Assembly: GCA_027311065.1 (NCBI GenBank)
Contig: DAICZP010000053.1
Coordinates: forward strand, 1-33,183
From: Thiomonas sp.
Lineage (GTDB): Bacteria; Pseudomonadota; Gammaproteobacteria; Burkholderiales; Burkholderiaceae_C
Direction of reading: 5' to 3'
DNA length: 33,183 nucleotides
Shown here piece by piece: positions 26,922-33,183 of the stretch. The notes below the pieces were generated by a model. That model did no database searches and was not told the DNA's origin. It saw nothing but the letters and a program-made list of their open reading frames with translations. The position numbers were made by a program, and so were the translations under genes. Position 1 is the stretch's first letter. Each line of letters starts with the position of its first letter.

Positions 26922-28010
26922 TCAGGAATCCGCAGCGCGTTCGCGCGACACCGTCGGCGCAATCGCTGTCAGCGACCGACCAAACCGGATGATGGGCTTC
27001 TCGAAGTATTCGTAGCTCAAGCTCGCCAGCGCAAGCGTGAGGGTCGGCGCCACGATGGCGAGGGTCCACGGATGGCTCCATCCCAGTCCCGACAACGCGC
27101 GAGTTGCGTAAAGATCCACCACCGGGTAGAGCAAGTAGACGCCGTACGTGGCGTCACCGAGTCGCTGCAGGATGGTCCGTACGAACCGGGGTACAGACTG
27201 CACCGCCTCAAACTTGTAGACGGCAACCACCACAACGATCGTGGCCGCCATGAACACCAGCCGTACCGGGCCGGCGATGAGGTGAATCTGGTTTCCCGCG
27301 ACCGGGAAAAGCACGAAGACCCCCGCGGCCAGCAGCAAGGCCGCAAGCGCGACACCCGCGCGGACGTGCAGGTCCTTGGCGTTGTAGTAGATGACCACCC
27401 CGGTCAGATAGAACACCAGGTTGTGAAAGGGATTGATGTACGTGCTCCATTGCGACGCAAGGCTCGCCCCCGGTGTGAGCAGGTGAAACGAAAACAGCAT
27501 CGCCACCCCGAACGCCAGGAGGGCGAGCACGTTCCCCGCCAGCCGGCTGCGTTCATTCACGAGGATGATCCATGGCGTGAGCGCGTAATACACGACCTCG
27601 TTGCCAATCGACCACGCCCCGGCATTGATGTAACTGCCCGGCGCGACGAATCCGAATGCCGTGGTGAGATTCCAGGCGACCCTTGCGGCGCATGACCGGT
27701 CGCACTGGCTGATATCGGGAAGCACCACGAGGGCTACGCATACCCAGAGCAGCGGCCAGATCCGGAACACGCGACGCGCAAGGAACAGGGCGGACGTGCG
27801 CAGATCGACGATGAAGCGCGCGTACGCCATCGCCATGCTCAAGCCCGAAAGCACGAAGAATATCGACACACCGTAGATGCCCATGCGACCGATGAAGCTC
27901 GACGCGTCCGGCGCGCTGAAATGCCAAAGCCGCACGTGGTAAACCATGATCGACAAGGCCGCGAATCCACGCAGCCAGTCAAGGGTCTCGAGCCTGTTGT
28001 TCGCTGTCAT
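26922..28010 (-). CDS. Acyltransferase-3 family membrane protein (OafA/YrhL-like)
   Basis: This 362-residue integral membrane protein with about ten helices belongs to a family that transfers acyl groups, often acetyl, to sugars of O-antigen, exopolysaccharide or peptidoglycan. The N-terminal signature LDWLRGFAALSIMVYHV carries Arg14 and the conserved His25. GVSIFFVLSGL and FLARRVFRIWPLLW follow, then INAGAWSIGNEVVYYALTP. The C-terminus LGDATYGVYLLYPVVDLY and YEYFEKPIIRFGRSL is the usual end of the family. There is no C-terminal SGNH hydrolase domain. The ATG at 28008-28010 is preferred over an in-frame TTG two codons earlier. It starts 14 bp after the glycosyltransferase stop, so the two may share a transcript. 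Confidence 0.9.
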   Translation of the reverse strand: MTANNRLETLDWLRGFAALSIMVYHVRLWHFSAPDASSFIGRMGIYGVSIFFVLSGLSMAMAYARFIVDLRTSALFLARRVFRIWPLLWVCVALVVLPDISQCDRSCAARVAWNLTTAFGFVAPGSYINAGAWSIGNEVVYYALTPWIILVNERSRLAGNVLALLAFGVAMLFSFHLLTPGASLASQWSTYINPFHNLVFYLTGVVIYYNAKDLHVRAGVALAALLLAAGVFVLFPVAGNQIHLIAGPVRLVFMAATIVVVVAVYKFEAVQSVPRFVRTILQRLGDATYGVYLLYPVVDLYATRALSGLGWSHPWTLAIVAPTLTLALASLSYEYFEKPIIRFGRSLTAIAPTVSRERAADS

Positions 28011-28024
28011 CCGCAAAAATAGGT

Positions 28025-29461
28025 TTATCCCCGGCGGCGGCGCGCGTGGCCCCAGCTGCCGCTGCCCGACAGGAAGGCCAGCCAGCCCCAGCAGGCGCCG
28101 AGGTGGCGCAGCAGCTGGAAGGAAAAGGGTTCGAGCAGGCTGGCCAGCAGCGCCTGGCCCCAGCCCAGACCTTCGTCATGGCCGACCCAGCGCGCGTACA
28201 GCCGGATCGACCACAGGTGGAAGCTCAGGTCGAGGGCGACCTTGGCCAGCATCACCAGCAGGATCGGGCCGGCCACCGCCAGGCGGCCGCTGGCCGCCAG
28301 CCAGATCAGGATGGCGAAGGCGCTGACGCCGTAGATGGGCTGCACGGTGTCCAGCGCCTTGACCGTCAGCATGCGCATGCCGAGCTTGCCGTAGCGCGGG
28401 TTCAGCACCATGTCGCGATTCCAGCGCTGGGTCTGCAGGAAGCCGCCGAACCAGCGCCGGCGTTGGCGCAGGAAAGCGAGCGGGGTGGCGGGCGCGTCGG
28501 TGCGCGCGCGGGCGCGGCCGATCACCTGCACCGTCCAGCCCAGCCCGCGCTCGAGGCCGTGGCGATGCAGCCGGTGGATCAGCTCGTAGTCCTCGACCAG
28601 GCATTGCGGATCGAAGCCCCCGACTTCCAGCAGCGGGCCGCGGCGAAAGGCTGCGAAGGCCCCCGACACCAGCAGCAGGCCCTGCTGCCGCATCCAGGCA
28701 TAGCGGGCGAGGAAGTTGCGCACGTATTCGTAGCGCTGGAACCAAGCGAACACCGAGCCCACTGCTCCCGGCGGACAGAAGGGCTCGAGCACCCCCGTTG
28801 CCGCAACCAGCTGCGGCTCGGCGGCGAAGGCCTCGCGCATGGCGGCGAGGGCACCCGGCACGAGCAGGGTATCGGCGTCCACCGTCAGCACCAGATCGGT
28901 GTGCACCAGCGGCAGCGCGGCATTCAGGGCGCGTGCCTTGCCACCGCGCGGCAGGCGCAGCCAGCGCAGGCTGGGCAGGCGCGGCGACGGCTCGCCCAGC
29001 TGGCCGGGCGGCGCGGCACGCAGGCCGTAGAGCTGCTCCAGCACCTCGGCGCTTTCGTCGTCGGAGGCGTCGTCGGCGAGCAAGATCAGCTCGGGCGGCG
29101 GCACTTGTGCTGCCAAGCTGTCGATGGTCACGCCGAGCACCGCGGCCTCGTTGTGCGCGGCGATCACGACGCCGACCGAGGGCAGCGCGCCGGGCGTCGC
29201 CGCAGGCGGTGCCGACAGCTGTCGCGCGGCGCGCCGCAGCGGCAGGATCTGCCACGCTGTGAAGCCAAGCAGCGCGGTGTCATAGAGCACGTAGACGATT
29301 CCCACGGCCCAGGCCAGGAGACCCAGGCGCACGAAGGCCTGCGTCACCAGCACCAGGAACAGCAGCGGCCCGACCCAGCCCATGGCGCGGCTGGCCGCTG
29401 GGATGCGGCGTGGCGACAGGCGGGGGGAGTGGCGGCGAAAAGCGGTTTCGAGCGAAGTCAC
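28025..29461 (-). CDS. Membrane family-2 glycosyltransferase (poly-GlcNAc/cellulose synthase-like)
   Basis: This 478-residue GT-A fold enzyme sits between membrane helices: two N-terminal (about 27-75) and three or four C-terminal (about 355-460). The catalytic series is complete: GVVIAAHNEAAVLGVTIDSL, LADDASDD, TVDADTLLVPGAL (DxD), CLVEDYELIHRL (third Asp) and RQRRRW (QxxRW). The ending LAFLSGSGSWGHARRRRG resembles processive synthases of the PgaC type. It probably polymerises or transfers a hexose or hexosamine at the membrane; the sugar is unknown. The start is GTG 29459-29461. By eye its base use is even more GC-rich than that of its neighbours, and its 3' end contains a 14-bp copy of part of the tRNA-Arg gene. 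Confidence 0.88.
   Translation of the reverse strand: MTSLETAFRRHSPRLSPRRIPAASRAMGWVGPLLFLVLVTQAFVRLGLLAWAVGIVYVLYDTALLGFTAWQILPLRRAARQLSAPPAATPGALPSVGVVIAAHNEAAVLGVTIDSLAAQVPPPELILLADDASDDESAEVLEQLYGLRAAPPGQLGEPSPRLPSLRWLRLPRGGKARALNAALPLVHTDLVLTVDADTLLVPGALAAMREAFAAEPQLVAATGVLEPFCPPGAVGSVFAWFQRYEYVRNFLARYAWMRQQGLLLVSGAFAAFRRGPLLEVGGFDPQCLVEDYELIHRLHRHGLERGLGWTVQVIGRARARTDAPATPLAFLRQRRRWFGGFLQTQRWNRDMVLNPRYGKLGMRMLTVKALDTVQPIYGVSAFAILIWLAASGRLAVAGPILLVMLAKVALDLSFHLWSIRLYARWVGHDEGLGWGQALLASLLEPFSFQLLRHLGACWGWLAFLSGSGSWGHARRRRG
28062..28075 (+). repeat. 14-bp copy of the tRNA-Arg 3' end (left copy)
   Basis: CTGCCCGACAGGAA occurs here, inside the last codons of the glycosyltransferase gene, and again in the same orientation at 30546-30559, in the acceptor/T-arm of tRNA-Arg. 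The two copies bracket the glycosyltransferase, cytochrome b561 and the structured gap. This could be a trace of tRNA-targeted insertion, or chance. Confidence 0.4.
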
Positions 29462-29515
29462 ACGCGGAGCTTAATCCGGAGCTACGATATTTGCAGATCC
29501 TGCGAGCACACCGCC

Positions 29516-30106
29516 ATGGCACTGCCCTCGAACCTGCATACCTCTCGTTACAGCAAACCCGCGGTGCTGCTGCATTGGGCCATCGCGCTGGGCATCGGAT
29601 TCAATCTCTGGTGGGGTCTGCAGTTCGACGGCCTGGAAGCGGCGAAGGCCCCGGACCTGCGCTCCATCATCGACCTGCACAAGTCCGTCGGCATCACCCT
29701 GCTCGGCCTCGTGCTGATGCGGGTGTTGTGGCGCGTGTCGCACCGTCCGCCGCCGCCGTTGCCGGGCCTGCAGCGCTGGGAGCGCCTGCTGTCGACTGCG
29801 GTGCATCATCTGCTGTACCTGCTGATGTTCCTGGTGCCGCTGCTCGGTTGGCTGCATGACTCGGCGTGGAGCGCGGCTGCCGCGCACCCGCTGGTGCTGT
29901 TCCACGAGCTGCCGTTCTTCCGGCTGCCGCTGTTCAACAACATGGCTGCGGCCACCCGGGATCACTGGCACGACCTGCTCGGCGAGGCGCACGGCCTGCT
30001 CGCCTACACCCTGCTCGGCGCGCTGGCGCTGCACGTGCTCGGGGCGCTGAAGCATCAGGTCATCGACCGCAAGCCCGAGCTGCAGCGCATGTGGTTCGGC
30101 CGCTGA
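29516..30106 (+). CDS. Cytochrome b561 family membrane protein
   Basis: This 196-residue di-heme membrane cytochrome has four helices. The ATG at 29516 begins MALPSNLHTSRYSKPAVLLHW, the standard start of bacterial b561. Candidate heme-ligand histidines are His20 (LLHWAIALG), His55 (DLHKSVGI), His159 (EAHGLLAY) and His173 (ALHVLGALKHQVIDRK). The open frame continues far upstream antisense to the glycosyltransferase, but that part is not coding. Members exchange electrons with the quinone pool, including superoxide-oxidising SodB/CybB types. The partner here is unknown. It is divergent from the glycosyltransferase with a 54-bp gap. Confidence 0.92.
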   Translation: MALPSNLHTSRYSKPAVLLHWAIALGIGFNLWWGLQFDGLEAAKAPDLRSIIDLHKSVGITLLGLVLMRVLWRVSHRPPPPLPGLQRWERLLSTAVHHLLYLLMFLVPLLGWLHDSAWSAAAAHPLVLFHELPFFRLPLFNNMAAATRDHWHDLLGEAHGLLAYTLLGALALHVLGALKHQVIDRKPELQRMWFGR

Positions 30107-30541
30107 GCCGGCCGCCTCAGCGGTGGGTGCCGGCGAACACCGCGGCGCGTATGGCTTCGGCGCTTCGTGTTCGGGATGGGCATCATTGAAGAGGCCCCAG
30201 GGCCGGGCTGCGCCCAGCCCGTCCCCCGTGGGGATTGAGGAAACTTGGGGCGGCCCGGCGTTTCCTCAAGAGCGCCCACGTGCGCCTCCTGTTGTGATGC
30301 GCCCCCAGTCTCGTCGCAGTCGTGCACTTGACGGTCGGGGCCGTTCGAGCAGCTCGGCCAAGCACGCGACGAAACCAATCGCAGGACCAAGGAGGCCGCG
30401 GAAAGCGACGCGTAAGCGGCTCGCGCAACAAAAAGATCGGGCATCCGAAGAGGCCCAATCAGGTCAATCAGCCGCCCCCTGAAATTTCAACACTTTGAGG
30501 AAAGGGCTCGCCTCTCAATGCGTTGTTTTTATTGACGTTTC
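30107..30541. other. Gene-free structured stretch between cytochrome b561 and tRNA-Arg
   Basis: No credible gene lies in these 435 bp; small open frames on both strands look like GC-rich noise. Three hairpins follow each other at 30204-30269: CGGGCT/AGCCCG around six bases, CCCC-gt-GGGG, and a perfect 10-bp TTGAGGAAAC (30235-30244) with GTTTCCTCAA (30260-30269) around 15 bases. The piece at about 30208-30244, ending GTGGGGATTGAGGAAAC, resembles a CRISPR repeat, but no second copy was found in the window. A leftward terminator lies at 30430-30459. Confidence 0.5.
30430..30459 (-). terminator. Probable rho-independent terminator after tRNA-Arg
   Basis: Read leftward, ATTGGGC (30459-30453) pairs with GCCCGAT (30442-30436) in a 7-bp stem with one G-T pair. 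The loop is 10 nt and contains TTCGG, and the stem is followed by CTTTTT (30435-30430). It lies about 80 bp past the tRNA-Arg 3' end and would end that transcript. Confidence 0.5.
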
Positions 30542-30618
30542 TGGCCTGCCCGACAGGAATCGAACCTGTGACCCACAGCTTAGAAGGCTGTTGCTCTATC
30601 CAACTGAGCTACGGGCAG
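30542..30618 (-). tRNA. tRNA-Arg (anticodon TCT)
   Basis: This 77-nt cloverleaf has the acceptor stem CTGCCCG/CGGGCAG and an encoded CCA (TGG at 30542-30544). The D-loop region is AGCTCAGTTGGATAGAGC. The anticodon stem ACAGC/GCTGT encloses CTTCTAA with anticodon TCT, which reads AGA and AGG. The T-loop is GGTTCGAATCC. A -10-like TAAACT at 30633-30628 lies just upstream, without a clear -35. It is 122 bp downstream of the copper ATPase gene on the same strand. Confidence 0.97.
30546..30559 (+). repeat. 14-bp repeat, right copy (inside tRNA-Arg)
   Basis: This is the partner of the copy at 28062-28075; it covers the 3' acceptor strand and the start of the T-arm of tRNA-Arg, where integrative elements usually recombine. 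No integrase gene lies between the copies. Confidence 0.4.
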
Positions 30619-30740
30619 TCGGGCCGGAGTTTACCGGGGACTGCGTTTGATGGGCCGCAATAGCCGGCGAGGCTCACGCTGGAATCACCGCGGCGCGATC
30701 GATCGGCACGGCCACGCCGCGCGATTGGTCGCGATCTGGC

Positions 30741-33183
30741 TCACGCGATCACCTCCGCTTCGTAACCTGCAGCGGCCACCGCTTCCACAAGCGACTGCGC
30801 CGAGGCACGACCCTCGACCTGCGCGGTTGCGGATGCCAGATCCACGTGGGCGGACTGCACGCCGGGGGCCGCCTGCAATGCCTCGGTCACGGCGGCGACG
30901 CAATGCTCGCAGCGCATGCCCTGCAGCGACAGCGTGCTGTGGACGTTTTCCACCGACTTGGATGCTTGCGGAACTGGGTGCGGCATGGCTTGTGACACCG
31001 CCTGAAGCGGTGACGACGAAGGTTGTGCGTCCGACGTCGCAAACCCCGGAGCGACGTCGGCTACCAGGGCGGTGGATGCGGGCTGCCAGGCGCGCAAGCG
31101 GCGCAGTCGCAGGCTGTTGCCAAGCACGAATACCGAGGACATGCCCATGGCGACGCCAGCAAGCATGGGATTGAGCTGGATTCCCCAGGGTGCGCCCAGC
31201 CCCGCCGCCACCGGGATGAGCAGCACGTTGTAGCCGAAGGCCCAGAACAGGTTGCCGCGTATGGTGGACAAGGTGCGCCGGGCGCATGCGAGAGCGGAGA
31301 CCACGCCGGCGAGTTCACCGCGTGCCAGGGTTACGTCGGCAGCCTCCATGGCAATGTCCGTGCCACTGGCCAGTGCCATGCCCACATCCGCCTGCGCCAG
31401 CGCTGGGGCGTCGTTGATGCCGTCACCGACGAACAACACCCGCCGGCCCTGCGCCTGCAGTGCGCGCACAACCTCGGCCTTGGCCTGCGGCAGTACTTCC
31501 GCATGCACGACCTCGATGCCGACCGCACGCGCCACCGACTCCGCAGCACGTCGGCCATCGCCAGTCACCATTTCCACGCGCATGCCGCGCCCATGCAACG
31601 CGGCGACCACACTCGCCGACGTCTCGCGTGGGGGGTCAGAGACGCCCAGTACGCCAGCCAACGCACCGTTACGGGCCACATAAACGACACCGTGCCCCTG
31701 CGCCTGCAGGGCGGCGTCGGCAGCCGCCGCTAGCGCCGCCTCGATGCCATCGCGCTGCAGCCAGCGCAGCGCGCCGACCTGCACCATGGCGCCGTCCGCC
31801 GTGCCACGCGCGCCATACCCGGGCTCAGCGACAAACTCCGGCGGTGCCACGACTTGCAGTCCGCGCGCGATTGCGGCGTCCCCGATGGCGCGCGCCAGCG
31901 GATGTTCGGATCCAGCTTCCACCGCCGCGGCCCAGCCCAGCATCATTTCCTCGGAGATTCCAGGCGCCGCCCATACCGATGTCAACCTTGGCCGCCCTTG
32001 CGTCACCGTACCGGTCTTGTCGAGCAGCACGGTGTCCACATGGGCCAGTGCCTCCAGCGCCTCTCCTTTGCGAAACAACACACCGAGCTCGGCAGCACGC
32101 CCTGTACCCACCATGATGGCCGCGGGTGTGGCCAAACCCATGGCGCATGGCCAGGCCACCACCAGAACCGCGACCGCTGCCAGCATCGCATGGCTGATCG
32201 CTGGCGCCGGCCCCAGAACCATCCAGCCCACGAAACTCGTCACCGCCACCAGTAAAACCAGGGGCGTGAACACCCGGATCACGCGGTCCGCCAGACTCTG
32301 GATGGGGAGCTTGCCAACCTGCGCCTGCTCGACCAGACGGATGATCTGCGCCAGCACCGTGCCGTGGCCGACCTGCGTCGCCTCGACACGCAGCAAACCC
32401 TGGACATTCACCGTGCCGGCGCGCACGACGTCGCCCGCGGCGCGATTCACCGGCAGCGCCTCGCCGGTCAGCATCGACTCATCCACATGGGAGCGCCCCG
32501 CCTGCACCACGCCATCGATGGGCACGCGCTCGCCGGGACGGACGATCACGACGTCCCCGACCGCGACCACGTCGATCGGCACACTGACATCGATTCCATC
32601 GCGCAACACCCTCGCCTCGCGCGCCTGCAAGCCAGCGAGCGCGCGTATCGCCGCGGAGGCACGCCCTTTGGCAATCTCTTCCAGGTATTTCCCCAGCAGC
32701 ACAGCAGCGATCACTACCGCACTGGAGTCGAAATACACGTGGCGCGCCTGGGGTGGCAGCACGCCAGGCGCCAGCAACACCAGCATGCTGAAGCTCCACG
32801 CCGCGGCTGCGCCGGTTGCCACCAGGGAATTCATGTCCGGGGCAAGGTGCCGATAAGCTGCCCAGCCAGGCCTGAAAAAGCGGCGCCCCGGCCCGAACAT
32901 CACCACGCTGGCGAGCGAGGCCTGCACGGCGCCCCAGAACCACGGGCGCGGCGCCACGGCCGCCAGCGCATGCGCCAGGCCCGGCCATGGCGCCGGTCCC
33001 ATGGACAGGATCATCACGGCGAGCGCCAGCAGGGCCGCGAGAATGACGTCGCGCCGCATGTCCAGAACCCAGGTGAGCCGGCGTGCGGCGCCCGCGGCGG
33101 CCTCGCAGTTCTCTGCGTCGACGCCGGACGCTACGACGTAGCCGGCGGCGACGCCGGCTGCCGCCAGCGCCGCGGGGCGCACG
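30741..33183 (-). CDS. copA: Copper-translocating P1B-type ATPase with WPC in place of CPC (5' end cut)
   Basis: Residues are numbered from a GTG at 33182. The frame is open to the window edge, and the first residues ([15 protein letters not shown]) look like the end of a heavy-metal-associated domain, so the true start is probably outside. The core is intact: TGEALPV, phosphorylation site Asp388 in [38 protein letters not shown]7 YN (FGYNVLL), and TM8 [13 protein letters not shown], which mark Cu+ exporters. The TM6 metal motif reads Trp344-Pro345-Cys346 ([13 protein letters not shown]) instead of CPC, a one-base TGC to TGG change. A second metal-binding domain with GMRCEHC sits at the C-terminus, after residue 740. 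It would export Cu+ or Ag+ from the cytoplasm. Confidence 0.9.
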   Translation of the reverse strand, partial: VRPAALAAAGVAAGYVVASGVDAENCEAAAGAARRLTWVLDMRRDVILAALLALAVMILSMGPAPWPGLAHALAAVAPRPWFWGAVQASLASVVMFGPGRRFFRPGWAAYRHLAPDMNSLVATGAAAAWSFSMLVLLAPGVLPPQARHVYFDSSAVVIAAVLLGKYLEEIAKGRASAAIRALAGLQAREARVLRDGIDVSVPIDVVAVGDVVIVRPGERVPIDGVVQAGRSHVDESMLTGEALPVNRAAGDVVRAGTVNVQGLLRVEATQVGHGTVLAQIIRLVEQAQVGKLPIQSLADRVIRVFTPLVLLVAVTSFVGWMVLGPAPAISHAMLAAVAVLVVAWPCAMGLATPAAIMVGTGRAAELGVLFRKGEALEALAHVDTVLLDKTGTVTQGRPRLTSVWAAPGISEEMMLGWAAAVEAGSEHPLARAIGDAAIARGLQVVAPPEFVAEPGYGARGTADGAMVQVGALRWLQRDGIEAALAAAADAALQAQGHGVVYVARNGALAGVLGVSDPPRETSASVVAALHGRGMRVEMVTGDGRRAAESVARAVGIEVVHAEVLPQAKAEVVRALQAQGRRVLFVGDGINDAPALAQADVGMALASGTDIAMEAADVTLARGELAGVVSALACARRTLSTIRGNLFWAFGYNVLLIPVAAGLGAPWGIQLNPMLAGVAMGMSSVFVLGNSLRLRRLRAWQPASTALVADVAPGFATSDAQPSSSPLQAVSQAMPHPVPQASKSVENVHSTLSLQGMRCEHCVAAVTEALQAAPGVQSAHVDLASATAQVEGRASAQSLVEAVAAAGYEAEVIA

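Noticed and set aside
28046-29515. Long open frame extending cytochrome b561 upstream by about 490 codons
   Set aside because: The extension is antisense to the glycosyltransferase and low in complexity. The cytochrome's normal N-terminus begins at the ATG at 29516.
30208-30244. CRISPR array
   Set aside because: Only one repeat-like unit is present, with no spacers and no cas genes in the window. It is kept as a structural oddity only.
30055-30482. Open frames of 119-129 codons on both strands in the gap before tRNA-Arg
   Set aside because: They overlap hairpins and a terminator, lack ribosome sites and show no family resemblance. One runs into the end of cytochrome b561.

Overview
The window is GC-rich bacterial chromosome, most likely from a betaproteobacterium of the order Burkholderiales. 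This rests on gene content and order: slpA-ispH-serS with a divergent radC, a two-binding-protein dipeptide ABC operon, prfC, ETF-ubiquinone oxidoreductase, and repeated CCTACAAT-type -10 elements. I name no genus. Most genes are full length and intact. Two are cut by the window edges: an integrase on the left and a copper P-type ATPase on the right.

Positions 1-700 look like the end of an integrated element. The 5' part of a tyrosine-recombinase gene lies just downstream of tRNA-Ser(CGA), with paired direct/inverted repeats at its start codon and a strong terminator between it and the tRNA. The rest of the element would lie outside the window to the left. Positions 700-5100 are core: slpA, ispH and serS run leftward as a probable operon ending near the tRNA-Ser, while radC and a Smr-domain gene run rightward.

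Positions 5138-9749 hold a leftward group: prfC, a large FtsX-type ABC permease of the YbbP type, and a group II truncated hemoglobin. Positions 9987-17154 are a compact rightward dipeptide/oligopeptide importer operon: two tandem paralogous binding proteins, two permeases and two ATPases, with several overlapping or abutting junctions. Its second ATPase has an Arg in place of the first Walker A glycine.

Leftward from 18753 and 20517 are a CYTH-CHAD protein (probable triphosphatase/polyphosphate-binding protein) and ETF-QO. The ETF-QO promoter carries a perfect 9+2+9 palindrome resembling a TetR-family operator. Next is a membrane PAS-PAS-PAS-GGDEF diguanylate cyclase divergent from macAB. 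The two share an AT-rich control region with a good sigma-70 promoter and three phased 10-bp repeats.

Positions 25990-30106 form an envelope-related group: PAP2 phosphatase, acyltransferase-3, family 2 glycosyltransferase and a divergent cytochrome b561. After a 435-bp gene-free stretch with unusual hairpins come tRNA-Arg(TCT) and a Cu+-ATPase whose membrane CPC motif reads WPC. A 14-bp piece of the tRNA-Arg 3' end is repeated inside the glycosyltransferase gene.

I found no clearly new multi-gene system. The best leads are the two signature-residue substitutions, the ETF-QO operator, the phased repeats between the diguanylate cyclase and macA, the integrase control repeats, and the structured gap beside tRNA-Arg.
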